DNA of 28,460 nucleotides from a virus. The DNA lies in IMG/VR virus record IMGVR_UViG_3300042922_000247, positions 1 to 28,460 of that record. The stretch is one strand, 5' to 3'. The notes under the pieces are model-generated. The model searched no databases, was not told where the DNA came from, and was given only the letters and a program-made list of their open reading frames with translations. Of this stretch, positions 1-8,284 are shown piece by piece. Made by a program: the position numbers and the translations under genes. Each line of letters opens with the position of its first letter. Within the stretch, counting starts at the first letter, position 1.

Positions 1-54
1 TTCAGCCTATTTGGTTTTGATCAAAAAGACGCAAAAAAATACGTGAAAAAGTGA
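1..54 (+). CDS. 3' end of an upstream gene (partial)
   Basis: Reading from base 1 in frame gives 17 codons ending FDQKDAKKYVKK and a TGA at 52-54, only 11 bases before the next start. The lysine-rich end and tight spacing fit the last codons of a head-assembly gene in the same operon (scaffold, protease or minor head protein), but the product cannot be identified from so little. Confidence 0.55.
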   Translation, partial: FSLFGFDQKDAKKYVKK

Positions 55-65
55 GGTAATCAACC

Positions 66-479
66 ATGGCGTTCAAATTCGCATTTAACGACTACGGCGC
101 GCCTACGCACCGGGTTAGTTCCATTCTCGCAACAAACTCTGAAGCTTTTGTCCTGGGTGAAGCCGTGAAACTGGCAAGTGGTCGCTGGACTAAAGCAACG
201 AATGGCGCGGCAATCGGAGGATTCGCTGAACAAACGCTGGCAGCTGGCACAGACCAATTCCTGACTGTCACATTGGCGCGTGAAGGCGATTGGTTCGATG
301 CTCCATACACCGGCACACCAGACGCCGGATTCGTTCCGGGAGTGACGGCAGCGGATGTATCTACGGATGGCCTATCTGTACTGGCTTCTGACATTACTGG
401 CGGACCATTCTCCGTGCTTGAAGTGAACACCAACAAAACCACATGCCGCGTAAAAGTAAAACTGCGGACATTTAGCTAA
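66..479 (+). CDS. Probable capsid decoration / cement protein
   Basis: A 137-aa protein immediately upstream of the major capsid gene, with a GTGAGG ribosome site. It is rich in Gly, Ala, Thr and short beta-type segments (VLGEAVKLASGRW, GGFAEQTLAAGTD, FLTVTLAREGDWFDAPY), has no membrane segment and almost no long helix. This is the look of the small beta-barrel proteins (DUF2190-like) that trimerise on the capsid surface and usually sit just before the major capsid gene. Position and composition support the role; no diagnostic motif was seen. It could also be a small head fibre. Confidence 0.6.
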   Translation: MAFKFAFNDYGAPTHRVSSILATNSEAFVLGEAVKLASGRWTKATNGAAIGGFAEQTLAAGTDQFLTVTLAREGDWFDAPYTGTPDAGFVPGVTAADVSTDGLSVLASDITGGPFSVLEVNTNKTTCRVKVKLRTFS

Positions 480-494
480 AAGGGGGAACCATAG

Positions 495-1457
495 ATGGCA
501 GTTACAGCACTTCAATGGGATAAAAACGTACTGGAGTCGGTGTTCCGCGAACTGTATACACGTGAAATGACGAATAAAACGGACTATGTTCCGAAAATGT
601 ACGATGTTCAAAAGTCCGACAAGGCCACAGAAAGCGTTGAAATGATCGGTGGCGAAGGATTGATGGAGGACTGGAAGTTCTCTAACAACCAAGTCAAGTA
701 CGAAGACGTGGATCAACTCTGGCAGAAGTACTTCACACACGCCAAGTACTCCTTGGGACGTGAGATTGACCGCGACTTCGTAGACGATCTTAAGCTTACA
801 GCTATCCGTGACCGCATCCGCAGCTTGGCAGATGCCGTGTACAAAACGCAGCAGATGCAGGGCGCGCAGTGGTTCAACAACGGCGACCGTACAACAACTG
901 CTGTAGATTACCGCGGACGCGTGTACAACGCGGCTCTGCCGGACGGTAAAGCGCTATTTGCCACTGACCATCCATACAGCCCAACAAATTCCGTAGATAC
1001 ACAGTCAAATAAAGGCACAGCAGAACTTTCCATTGATACTTTCGATGCTACATTTGTAGCAATGCAAGGATGGAAGGATGATAAGGGAAATCTTATGGCT
1101 GCTATGGGCGATACGCTGTATGTGGCTCCAGGCCTGAGACGGATTGCGCTTCAAATCGCCGGTCTTCCAAGCTCCAACAAAGTTATCTACGAGCCGGGAA
1201 ACGCAGATCACAACGCTAATATCTATGCTGATGGCAGCGTTAAGGTAGTGGTGAATCCGTTCTTCACAAACCCTAAAGCCTGGGTACTGGCTGATTCCAC
1301 GCGCATGATGAACGCCATGAAATGGTTCAACCGCCGTCTGCCTGAGACCGGGTCCATCACTGACTTTGACACTGAAATTGCAAAGTACAAGGTCGTGAAG
1401 CGTTGCACATTTGGTGCGGTTGACTGGTCATGGGGATATGGAAACTTCCCAACCTAA
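495..1457 (+). CDS. Major capsid protein, Mu gpT-like HK97 fold
   Basis: A 320-aa protein 15 bases after the decoration gene, with ribosome site AGGGGGAACC. Features typical of gpT-like major heads are visible: a charged N-terminal arm helix, the segment ALFATDHPYSP near residues 153-163, then DTLYVAPGLRRIALQIAG (about 205-222), and a late WVLADSTRMMNAMKWF stretch. Length fits capsid proteins that assemble without a covalently fused scaffold; no N-terminal protease-processed delta domain is obvious. It would form the icosahedral shell around the genome. The family call is from motif memory; the capsid role is well supported by position. Confidence 0.85.
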   Translation: MAVTALQWDKNVLESVFRELYTREMTNKTDYVPKMYDVQKSDKATESVEMIGGEGLMEDWKFSNNQVKYEDVDQLWQKYFTHAKYSLGREIDRDFVDDLKLTAIRDRIRSLADAVYKTQQMQGAQWFNNGDRTTTAVDYRGRVYNAALPDGKALFATDHPYSPTNSVDTQSNKGTAELSIDTFDATFVAMQGWKDDKGNLMAAMGDTLYVAPGLRRIALQIAGLPSSNKVIYEPGNADHNANIYADGSVKVVVNPFFTNPKAWVLADSTRMMNAMKWFNRRLPETGSITDFDTEIAKYKVVKRCTFGAVDWSWGYGNFPT

Positions 1458-1468
1458 GGAGGGTAATC

Positions 1469-1786
1469 ATGAACGTTTCTACTATTGGCATTAAAAAGGT
1501 TGGTAGCGTGGCTCAGCCATTTATGACGAATCTCTTCGTAATTACAGCTACCGTTGACCCGGCAAGCTTAGCGACAGTTACAGGGGCACTCACATCGGCA
1601 ATTACAGCTACTGGAGCAGCGTTAGGGGATAGAGTTGAACTCTTCCCTCCTGCTGACATGCAAGGCGTGATGGCCTATGGATTCGTATCTGCTGCCAATG
1701 CAGTGAAGATTTCTTTTTTCAACCCATTGGGCTCTACGATTGATCTTGCGTCTGGTACGTGGATAATCCATGTGATTAGGAAGTGA
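1469..1786 (+). CDS. Small beta-rich head-associated protein, unknown
   Basis: A 105-aa protein. The ATG at 1469 has a perfect AAGGAGG seven bases upstream and is chosen over the upstream in-frame start at 1430, which lies inside the capsid gene. The sequence is Thr/Ala/Ser-rich with alternating beta-type residues (FVITATVDP, VKISFFNPLG, TWIIHVIRK) and no charged helices. This suggests a small beta-sandwich structural protein such as a head fibre or minor decoration protein. The stop overlaps the next start as TGATG, so translation is probably coupled. I do not recognise the family. Confidence 0.7.
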   Translation: MNVSTIGIKKVGSVAQPFMTNLFVITATVDPASLATVTGALTSAITATGAALGDRVELFPPADMQGVMAYGFVSAANAVKISFFNPLGSTIDLASGTWIIHVIRK

Positions 1787-1968
1787 TGGGAATGGAACCG
1801 CAACGCGTTGGTTTTGAGAATCAAGCGAAAAAAAATGATAAAATACCGTACACTCCACTTTTAAAAATCACCGCCTCAATGGGGGCTTCTGAGAAGAAGA
1901 GTGCAGAAAGATGGAACGAAATGGTGAAATGGATCGATAATCGCTGCGGAATGGAGGATAAGGACTGA
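1786..1968 (+). CDS. Small hypothetical protein
   Basis: A 60-aa protein overlapping the previous stop by one base (TGATG). A GTG three bases earlier at 1783 is possible, but the ATG fits coupling better. It is hydrophilic, with a Lys-rich first half (NQAKKNDKIPYTPLLKITASMG) and a C-terminal helix (KKSAERWNEMVKWIDNR). Its stop codon is the start of a strong hairpin terminator, so it is the last gene of this transcription segment. Function unknown; the context suggests a head or scaffold accessory. Confidence 0.55.
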   Translation: MGMEPQRVGFENQAKKNDKIPYTPLLKITASMGASEKKSAERWNEMVKWIDNRCGMEDKD

Positions 1969-1997
1969 GGGGGCTATTTAGCTCCCTCTTTTCTTTT
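1967..1997 (+). terminator. Intrinsic terminator after the capsid genes
   Basis: The stem GAGGGGGCT (1967-1975) pairs with AGCTCCCTC (1980-1988) with a single G-U, around the loop ATTT, followed by TTTTCTTTT. This is a strong Rho-independent signal. It sits in the middle of what should be one late operon, so it may be partial, lowering expression of the tail genes relative to capsid protein. Confidence 0.8.
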
Positions 1998-2003
1998 ATA
2001 ACT

Positions 2004-2255
2004 ATGGAAAATTACCGCATAGAACTAGATGCCTTGAACGCATTGGTCAGAGCGCAACATAGAACAAACGAATTGCTTGAGAAATTACTTGAAAGGGGCG
2101 ATAAAATTGGAATTTCGGACACTCAAGGCATCGACAACGGTGGTACTGGCCGGGAACGAAGTGTACACAATGGAAGCGACAAAGGTAGAAATGTACAACA
2201 AGATAAGGGGCAGAGTGGTAAGCGACCAGGCCGGAAGCCTCGCGTTCCAGTATAG
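2004..2255 (+). CDS. Coiled-coil protein with basic tail; overlaps next gene
   Basis: An 83-aa protein. Residues 6-31 form a clean heptad helix (LDALNALVRAQHRTNELLEKLL); the rest is a Gly/Asp/Arg-rich linker ending in the basic tail KRPGRKPRVPV, an ending often seen on small phage structural proteins. It has no visible ribosome site: the start lies seven bases after the terminator U-tract, and no earlier in-frame start exists. Bases 2107-2255 are shared with the next gene in another frame. The helix looks coding, so I keep the gene, with uncertain translation start and unknown role. Confidence 0.5.
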   Translation: MENYRIELDALNALVRAQHRTNELLEKLLERGDKIGISDTQGIDNGGTGRERSVHNGSDKGRNVQQDKGQSGKRPGRKPRVPV

Positions 2256-2424
2256 TGATGACGGGACCACATGGGATACACTGACCACGACTGCTGTTTC
2301 TGCAAATACACCATTAAAGTTTGATGAACCATGTTACTGTAATTACTTCCGTGTGGTTTATACCAATGGTGCGACCCTACAAGGATCTTTCAGACTGAGT
2401 GTGTATGCTGACCCATTCAGCTAA
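2107..2424 (+). CDS. Small beta-rich structural protein, unknown
   Basis: A 105-aa protein starting at TTG 2107, chosen because GAAAGGGG lies eight bases upstream; the in-frame TTG at 2077 has no ribosome site. The sequence looks like an immunoglobulin-type or jelly-roll beta sandwich: SLAFQYSDDGTTWDTL, then YFRVVYTNGATLQGSFRLSVYADPFS. The segment 'YSDDGTTWDTL' resembles repeats in phage head and tail surface proteins. It begins inside the preceding gene and ends 11 bases before the adaptor gene. Function unknown; a head fibre or connector-surface protein is plausible. Confidence 0.65.
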   Translation: MEFRTLKASTTVVLAGNEVYTMEATKVEMYNKIRGRVVSDQAGSLAFQYSDDGTTWDTLTTTAVSANTPLKFDEPCYCNYFRVVYTNGATLQGSFRLSVYADPFS

Positions 2425-2435
2425 GGGGTGATGAG

Positions 2436-3047
2436 ATGCTAGTTCAAGATATCGTTGAAGAGATCGTAGAAAAGATACCAGAGAATACTATGCCCATCAC
2501 TTCGCTACTTAGAAAGATAACCCAGGTGCGTGACCGTCTATTGCGCAACCTCAGCCCCGCACAGGCTCAGTCAGACGTGCTTAACCAAGCGTTTGATCTA
2601 ACAGCAGGGAGCGGCCTAACGGACCTCATATGCCCCCCTGGTAACATCACAGAGGTGGCTATAAGAAACGCTATATATACCAATCAGACGTTTGATGATG
2701 ATGAGCGCGATTGGAGCCGAATACCATTGCGGCAGTTTGATGAACACACACACAGACCATATTACTATTTCGTGGCCGGACAGATCGGAGTATACCCGCC
2801 TCCGGTCTATGATACTTTCTACGGTATCAAGATATTTTACACTGCGATCATTGGAGAATTGACACTGGATGATCTAAATAACGGTAGCGGATTTGACCCT
2901 GATTTTGACATGCTGCTGGTGTACGGAGTACTGAAGGACATTGCTCCAGGTAACGGAGACTTCTACAACCGGTATCAAGAACTCTACACGGAGTACACAT
3001 CGGCAACAAGCGGTTATGAACGATACGTAGTAAAGGAAAGATGGTGA
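2436..3047 (+). CDS. Head-to-tail adaptor-fold protein
   Basis: A 203-aa protein with ribosome site AAGGGGTG. The architecture matches podoviral and siphoviral adaptors (gp6/gp11-type): an N-terminal helical pair (DIVEEIVEKIP, LLRKITQVRDRLLRNL), a central beta part with GQIGVYPPPVYDTFYGIKIFY (about 127-147; last residues approximate), and a C-terminal helical pair ending FYNRYQELYTEYTSA. It should form the ring under the portal to which the tail attaches. The gene is followed four bases later by the tailspike. Family assignment is by pattern only; the presence of a second similar protein at 5043 leaves open which of the two contacts the portal. Confidence 0.65.
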   Translation: MLVQDIVEEIVEKIPENTMPITSLLRKITQVRDRLLRNLSPAQAQSDVLNQAFDLTAGSGLTDLICPPGNITEVAIRNAIYTNQTFDDDERDWSRIPLRQFDEHTHRPYYYFVAGQIGVYPPPVYDTFYGIKIFYTAIIGELTLDDLNNGSGFDPDFDMLLVYGVLKDIAPGNGDFYNRYQELYTEYTSATSGYERYVVKERW

Positions 3048-3051
3048 TGAA

Positions 3052-4704
3052 ATGACAAATTTATATCCATACCGACCCAATACCACTCCCCCCATAGCAG
3101 CAGAAGATGATTCACGGTACGAGACACCGGGCGGGGCGACAAACAAGGTTGAGACGTATGTATCAAAGACGTATAATATCGGGGATCTTCAGGTAACTAG
3201 GCCGAAAATTGCGAGATATGCAGTGGGCAGTGAACAACTAGACCCTAACTTATTGCCACAATATGGTGACATTGCGACAAATGCTAAGTTTGAAGAAGTG
3301 GATAAACGAAGCAACAGTCAATGGATAAATGTTCTTTACCCTCCACCACCATTTAACGCCGCTTATGGAACTGGAGAAGTAGCGGATACTTCGATAATTC
3401 AAGCAATGATGGATACTGGGAGAAAACTTTATTGGCCTACACCTATTGTCCACTATCTGATAGATGACACTTTGTATCCAAAACTTAACGGTCTTGAGTG
3501 GGAAGGTGAATTCTGGCTAGACACTAAAATCAAGTTTACCGGTGTCAACAAGGAGTTTTTATACGGTGTTTCGCCTACGCCCATCGGTGGGGTAACCTAT
3601 TCTCCAAACTACGGAACAATAAATAATATGTATATCGAAGGGCTCGGTACAGGAAGTCTGCAGACGGCGTTTAACATGGTTGGTTATATTACGACATTCA
3701 AAAAGCTAGTTGTCACTGGATTTAAGACAGTGGGCGTTGTCGCTGGTGTGTATGTATATGTGAAAGATTGCTACATTTACAACAATAACGATGGGATTAT
3801 TATTGGCCCGAATACTTCGCCCGGCGCAGATAACATATCAACCATGATGCAGTTTCAAAACACCATTTTTATGCAGAACACAGGAACTGCTATTACAAAT
3901 AAAAAGGATGGCACATATTCAACAATCATCAATCTGTCTTTGTATGACTGCGGGTTTGAATTAGGTGGTCGCGCATTAGATATCAGGCAGCAGCAAAACC
4001 TCGTTATTAATTCTTGCTGGTTTGAAGGTAATGCTAATCCTCCGTTACTTCAAAAGAGTGGTACTTTTGATCAGGGATGCAAATTCAATAGTGAGGATCA
4101 ACATTTCAGTTATGTCTCTATAGCCAGTGGGATATACGCTTATGGAACAGGCGGAGTGATTTCTAATGATGCGTCAGGCGGATTTAGTGCTAAAAAGTAT
4201 AAGCATCAAATGTATAATAACGACAATCTTGTTGACAACGGCATTATTGAAACCTATGAAAACATCAAGAGTAGTCAACATTATCTTGAGATAAGTAATG
4301 GAACAAAAACAGACGCGCTGGCAACGGTAAATGCGGAGAGCACCTTCCTATACAATCGTTCATTTCACATATCCATAAAGCAAGACGGAACGATTACCCA
4401 TGATATACCAAGTAGCGTAACGATTACGGCTTCTAAACTTGATACCGGCACCTATCAATTGCTGTTTAGTTCAGCCATAGATACACCCATTATTACGTAT
4501 TCTTGCAGAAATAAAGATAGTTTTAATATGACACAAGCATTATTTTGCGCGTTCCAATGCACATATACGGTTGATGCAGGGACGTATAACGATTTCGGCA
4601 TAACGAATAAAATTATTGTTTACTGTTACGATGCAAAAAGTTCCAATGCCTTGGCAGATGCTAAGGTGATGCTGAAAATCACTCCAAATAATTCGGGATG
4701 GTAA
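3052..4704 (+). CDS. Tailspike / receptor-binding protein, right-handed beta-helix
   Basis: A 550-aa protein. Residues 1-85 are a Pro/Thr-rich, low-secondary-structure head that probably anchors it to the virion. Residues 98-130 carry the entry motif of pectate-lyase-like spikes (NAAYGTGEVADTSIIQAM, then GRKLYWPTPIVHYLI). The next 250 residues have the short repeated Asn- and Val-rich rungs expected of a right-handed beta-helix (YVKDCYIYNNNDGIIIG, FQNTIFMQNTGTAI, LVINSCWFEGN). The last 150 form a beta-rich domain. It likely binds or degrades a surface polysaccharide. From about 3250 the DNA is clearly more AT-rich than the neighbouring virion genes, suggesting exchange of the receptor domain by recombination. 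Confidence 0.75.
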   Translation: MTNLYPYRPNTTPPIAAEDDSRYETPGGATNKVETYVSKTYNIGDLQVTRPKIARYAVGSEQLDPNLLPQYGDIATNAKFEEVDKRSNSQWINVLYPPPPFNAAYGTGEVADTSIIQAMMDTGRKLYWPTPIVHYLIDDTLYPKLNGLEWEGEFWLDTKIKFTGVNKEFLYGVSPTPIGGVTYSPNYGTINNMYIEGLGTGSLQTAFNMVGYITTFKKLVVTGFKTVGVVAGVYVYVKDCYIYNNNDGIIIGPNTSPGADNISTMMQFQNTIFMQNTGTAITNKKDGTYSTIINLSLYDCGFELGGRALDIRQQQNLVINSCWFEGNANPPLLQKSGTFDQGCKFNSEDQHFSYVSIASGIYAYGTGGVISNDASGGFSAKKYKHQMYNNDNLVDNGIIETYENIKSSQHYLEISNGTKTDALATVNAESTFLYNRSFHISIKQDGTITHDIPSSVTITASKLDTGTYQLLFSSAIDTPIITYSCRNKDSFNMTQALFCAFQCTYTVDAGTYNDFGITNKIIVYCYDAKSSNALADAKVMLKITPNNSGW

Positions 4705-4720
4705 CTGAGGAGGAAAGAAA

Positions 4721-5002
4721 ATGGCACTACTAACTTCAAAAAGGAAACTCAGCGTGGGCATTGAAGTGGAATCACCTTATGCCAGGGTAGATTCGTTGTC
4801 TGGAAGCAAATATTCTATAAGCATATCGTTGTATTATTACGTTAGCCAAAAAGCATTTCAATCAGGAGCAACAAATTTCATGCAAGATATATTTGCTTTT
4901 CAGCCGTCAGTAGATGATGGATCTAAAAATTTCATCAAACAAGCTTATGAACATATCAAGAGTTTAGCAGAGTTTTCAGATGCAATTGACGTGCTTGAAT
5001 AG
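4721..5002 (+). CDS. Tailspike-associated small protein, unknown
   Basis: A 93-aa protein with an AGGAGG ribosome site, 16 bases after the tailspike. It has a beta-type first half (KLSVGIEVESPYARVDSLSGSKYSISISLYYYVS) and a helical end (FIKQAYEHIKSLAEFSDAIDVLE). Its AT-rich composition matches the tailspike, not the GC-richer genes on either side, so the two probably travel as one cassette. It may be a spike chaperone, a second receptor-binding subunit or a spike-capping protein; I do not recognise the family. Confidence 0.6.
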   Translation: MALLTSKRKLSVGIEVESPYARVDSLSGSKYSISISLYYYVSQKAFQSGATNFMQDIFAFQPSVDDGSKNFIKQAYEHIKSLAEFSDAIDVLE

Positions 5003-5042
5003 TAGTACCATACTGCGCAACACCTAAAGAAAGGGGGTTCCC

Positions 5043-5600
5043 ATGGACATTCAATCCATAATGGACGAAGCCGACCTGCTGGTCCCGAACGAAGTCCCAT
5101 TAGCAGATAAAATCGTCGCCCTGAACGCGCTCAACCAGGACTTTTTCAACACGGTGAAGATCCCGAGGGTTCTGCCACTCACACCGGTAAAGGACCAAGC
5201 CGCATACACCATCTCCACCGAGGTGCGCCTGAAGAACATCGACCTTGTAATGGTGGGCATCATCAAGTACAAGGAACTCATCCCGGGCACCACGAACCCA
5301 CTACAGAACACATACACCTTTGACGACAGCACCCACATCCTTACCTTACGTCCTGCGCCGTATGCAACCGGTTTGCAGGGCGTTTTACGTTACTCCCGGA
5401 TTGCAACTACCACATTCACATCCGGCGTGCTGACGGCGGTCCCAGACGCTCCAGAAGAGTACCATTGGAGTTTCGTGCCAGGGCTGGCAGCATTCTTAGC
5501 CGGTGCGGTGGACGATGATGCTAAAGCGAGCATTTATGAATCACAATACAGGGCGGCATGGAGTGTAGCAGCACAAAACTATGCGGGAAGTGTTGCGTAA
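5043..5600 (+). CDS. Second adaptor-fold / tail tubular protein A-like
   Basis: A 185-aa protein with a strong AAGGGGG ribosome site. The plan is the same as the protein at 2436: N-terminal helices (DKIVALNALNQDFFNTV), a central beta region (HILTLRPAPYATGLQGVLRY), and a C-terminal helical block (YHWSFVPGLAAFLAGAVDDD, SIYESQYRAAWSVAAQNY). It sits directly before the nozzle gene and overlaps its start by one base. In T7 the equivalent pair is gp11 and gp12, so this is the better candidate for the adaptor that binds the nozzle. Assignment is from architecture and context. Confidence 0.6.
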   Translation: MDIQSIMDEADLLVPNEVPLADKIVALNALNQDFFNTVKIPRVLPLTPVKDQAAYTISTEVRLKNIDLVMVGIIKYKELIPGTTNPLQNTYTFDDSTHILTLRPAPYATGLQGVLRYSRIATTTFTSGVLTAVPDAPEEYHWSFVPGLAAFLAGAVDDDAKASIYESQYRAAWSVAAQNYAGSVA

Positions 5601-7006
5601 TGAGCAGACTGATAAAATACGATATACCCGAGCCGCGTGGACCGTTGCCGGGCATGCAGGAGCCGATCAGTATACGGCAATGGCAGGGGCTGAACAAATA
5701 CGATCCGTTTAACATTGCTGATGGCCAACTCACGGAAATGTCTAATATGTCCAATGATAATTACCCGGCTCTCTCTGTGAGGGCTGGGTATTCTGTTTTA
5801 GGGACGTTTGGCACTAAGGTGTTGGGGTTGATGGTCTGGAAGGGTACGCAGCTACACGCAATTTTCAATAGTGGAGAGTGGAAACGCTGGAACGGCAGCA
5901 GCTGGGATACGCTGGCATCCGGTCTGAACACTTCGGCACGCTGGCATTGGACGAACTATCAAGGGAATCTGTCCGACATCAACCTGATTGCCTCAAATGG
6001 CGTTGATCCAGTCAAACGATACGATGGCAGCACTGTCCAGAACCTCACAGGAGCGCCTTCAGGAGGTAACTTCATCACTACCTATAGCAACCGTCTGTGG
6101 CTTGGTGTAGGCAAGGAATTACACGCCTGTGCGCTGGATCAGCCGGAGGAATGGAGTCTATTTGAAGGAACGGACCAGGATAGTTATGTGAAGGATATGG
6201 AATCAACGGCCGGGGAAAACATCAATATGCTTTCAGGCGGGTTATATCGATTAACCATCGGCATGCCATCATCTGTACACCTACTGTTCGGCAATGTGCC
6301 TTCAGATTTCAATACCCGTAAGGTCACGGAAGACGAGGGTGTGGCAAATAATAGCTCTGTGGTCACCCAGGAAGGCACTATGCGGTTCATGCACACAAAC
6401 GGGATATATGAGTACACCGCATCTGCTAACCCGGACAAGGACTTCAGCGAGATTATAAAGCCATACTACAACGATATTAATGCAGACAGTGTAGCCGGTA
6501 CAGACGGAGAGAAACTATATTTCACTCTTGGCACCGGCCGGACGCTGGTATATGACAATTACCTATCTTCGTGGTCGATGATGGACATCCCCCGCCCGGA
6601 GCAATACGCCTTGATTGGTAAGCAGCTGTACATCGGTGACACAACTGGACGTGTGTTGAAGATGAAAGACACCTCAGCGGACGCAGGAGCGCCTGTGAGC
6701 TGGTATTTCATCACCAAGCCATTTACCAACCCGATAATGTCACGGAGGCAGCGGTGGATTAAGATGTGGCTCTATGCGGAGATTCCGGTAGGAACTACGG
6801 TCAACGTCTACCTGTCTACCACCAAAGACGGCAACGACTTCAATCTGGTGCATACTGCGGTTGGTACAGGATCTGGTGTGCAGCGTATCATCATCCCAGT
6901 ACGTAGTGTAGTGCTGGAGAACACGGTCAGAGTTAAGATATCCGGCACCGGACCGGCTAAAATCCACGAGTTGGTACGCCAAGTGCGGCAGCTCTCGCTA
7001 TTCTAA
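5600..7006 (+). CDS. Tail nozzle / tail tubular protein B-like beta-propeller
   Basis: A 468-aa protein starting at ATG 5600, overlapping the previous stop (TAATG); an in-frame ATG at 5558 lies inside the upstream gene and is rejected. The chain shows repeated propeller-type blades: GLMVWKGTQLHAIFNSGEWKRW and NLIASNGVDPVKRYDG, followed by TTYSNRLWLGVGKELHACAL, then MRFMHTNGIYEY and YALIGKQLYIGDTTGRVLKM. Such proteins form the hexameric nozzle that closes the short tail and through which DNA leaves (T7 gp12, P22 gp10 role). The C-terminus is beta-rich. Length is short compared with T7 gp12 (about 790 aa) but similar to P22 gp10. Confidence 0.7.
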   Translation: MSRLIKYDIPEPRGPLPGMQEPISIRQWQGLNKYDPFNIADGQLTEMSNMSNDNYPALSVRAGYSVLGTFGTKVLGLMVWKGTQLHAIFNSGEWKRWNGSSWDTLASGLNTSARWHWTNYQGNLSDINLIASNGVDPVKRYDGSTVQNLTGAPSGGNFITTYSNRLWLGVGKELHACALDQPEEWSLFEGTDQDSYVKDMESTAGENINMLSGGLYRLTIGMPSSVHLLFGNVPSDFNTRKVTEDEGVANNSSVVTQEGTMRFMHTNGIYEYTASANPDKDFSEIIKPYYNDINADSVAGTDGEKLYFTLGTGRTLVYDNYLSSWSMMDIPRPEQYALIGKQLYIGDTTGRVLKMKDTSADAGAPVSWYFITKPFTNPIMSRRQRWIKMWLYAEIPVGTTVNVYLSTTKDGNDFNLVHTAVGTGSGVQRIIIPVRSVVLENTVRVKISGTGPAKIHELVRQVRQLSLF

Positions 7007-7017
7007 GGAGGTATATC

Positions 7018-7713
7018 ATGGGCTTATGGGACACAGCACCATCATTCAACAACCCGCCGACATTCAATGACTTGGAGGACGTAAAGAAATACCTTAAGGA
7101 CAACATCAACAAGATCGCGCGGAGCTTACAGGACATCGACTTCATCATCAATGGAACTTTGAATGTGGACAATATCAAGGCAAACGGCATAGAGACCAAG
7201 AACCTAAAGGCCGGGGCTGTAACTGCGGAAAAGATCACGGTATCCGAGCTATCCGCCATCAGCGCGGACCTGGGTAAGATCACGGCCGGTGAAATATTCG
7301 GAGCCTATATAGCCAGTAGAGAGGCGGCATACCCCCGTGCAGAGTTGAAGAGTTCAGGGGATGTGTTCGCGGCGTTCTACGATGCTGATAACTACATTGC
7401 GGTTGAATCGGATTATTTCGGTGTTCCATCGCTAAACTTTTTCCAAGGCGGAACGCAAAAAGGAAGATTGGACACAATATCGAGTCTATTAGAGATCGTT
7501 GGCTTGGGCGGACTCATATTATTCGCTTCTGGCGGAGATCTTCAATTAGATGCAACTGGAGTCGTAAAGGTTCAGAGTTGGGATAAATTTTATAACTCTG
7601 CAACTAATCGGACACTTCAGCAGGATCTAGATGATATCGATAGCAACTTCGCTGCTCTAGCATCTTTGTATGATAGCCTCGATGCCAGAGTAACCGCACT
7701 GGAAACCCCTTAA
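7018..7713 (+). CDS. Short tail fibre protein
   Basis: A 231-aa protein with ribosome site AAGGAGG. The N-terminal helix (EDVKKYLKDNINKIARSLQDIDFI) leads into a repeat region common in Gram-positive phage fibres: NVDNIKANGIETKNL, KAGAVTAEKITVSEL, SAISADLGKITAGEIFG (residues about 48-100). A beta-rich domain follows, then a C-terminal coiled coil (TLQQDLDDIDSNFAAL, LYDSLDARVTALETP) that probably trimerises the fibre. Ten bases separate it from the nozzle, so it is likely attached there. Receptor binding is inferred from the repeat type. Confidence 0.65.
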   Translation: MGLWDTAPSFNNPPTFNDLEDVKKYLKDNINKIARSLQDIDFIINGTLNVDNIKANGIETKNLKAGAVTAEKITVSELSAISADLGKITAGEIFGAYIASREAAYPRAELKSSGDVFAAFYDADNYIAVESDYFGVPSLNFFQGGTQKGRLDTISSLLEIVGLGGLILFASGGDLQLDATGVVKVQSWDKFYNSATNRTLQQDLDDIDSNFAALASLYDSLDARVTALETP

Positions 7714-7768
7714 CGGAAAGCGAACGCTGTGGTATATTGGTGGAAAATGGTACGAAAAGGGAGAGTAT

Positions 7769-8284
7769 ATGAAAAAATATATTGTTGGATTCTTGGCTGG
7801 AACTGTATTCGCTATCTCTGCTACAGCGTTTGCTGATGATATTCAAAGTCTAATTGGCAAGAAGGTTCAAGCTGAGTACACGGTGCAGGTTAATGGTAAA
7901 GTTCTGAATACTGTTGTCGTGGAAGGAAAAAATTATGCACCAGTAAGGGCGATCGGCGAAGCTGCTGGGTATTCAGTTGTAGTCGATGGGAAAAAAGTGA
8001 TATTGAATAGTGAGGTGAAAGCGGTGGATGGTATTAAATCGTTATCTAATCCTACCTATACTGTAGAGCAAATAAATTATTCCATAAAAAGTGCGCAGGA
8101 AAATGTAGATCGTTATACTTTAGCTGTAAATACATCTGAGGAAGCGATAAAGAAGGAAACAGATCAAAGTCGAATCGAACAATTCACAGTACTACTCGAT
8201 GCGTATAAGCAACAATTGGCCGAAGCGCAGGAATTATTGGATAAATGGCAGACCAAACTCGCGGAGCTGCAAACTACTCCCTAA
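7769..8284 (+). CDS. Secreted stalk-domain protein with C-terminal coiled coil
   Basis: A 171-aa protein. Residues 1-22 are a classical signal peptide (MKKYIVGFLAGTVFAISATAFA). Residues about 38-75 match the copper-amine-oxidase N-terminal-like stalk domain: VQVNGKVLNTVVVEG, NYAPVRAIGEAAGYSVVVDG, KKVIL. Residues 95-168 are helical and charged with coiled-coil spacing (EAIKKETDQSRIEQF, QQLAEAQELLDKWQTKL). It should be exported and sit at or in the cell wall. In a virion operon such a gene may serve lysis or host-surface modification during lysogeny. No enzyme motif was seen; the stalk domain is common in Paenibacillus surface proteins. Confidence 0.7.
   Translation: MKKYIVGFLAGTVFAISATAFADDIQSLIGKKVQAEYTVQVNGKVLNTVVVEGKNYAPVRAIGEAAGYSVVVDGKKVILNSEVKAVDGIKSLSNPTYTVEQINYSIKSAQENVDRYTLAVNTSEEAIKKETDQSRIEQFTVLLDAYKQQLAEAQELLDKWQTKLAELQTTP

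Noticed and set aside
92-442. Long minus-strand open frame across the decoration gene
   Set aside because: It is a shadow of the plus-strand gene, with no ribosome site and no domain; all similar opposite-strand frames over virion genes were left out for the same reason.
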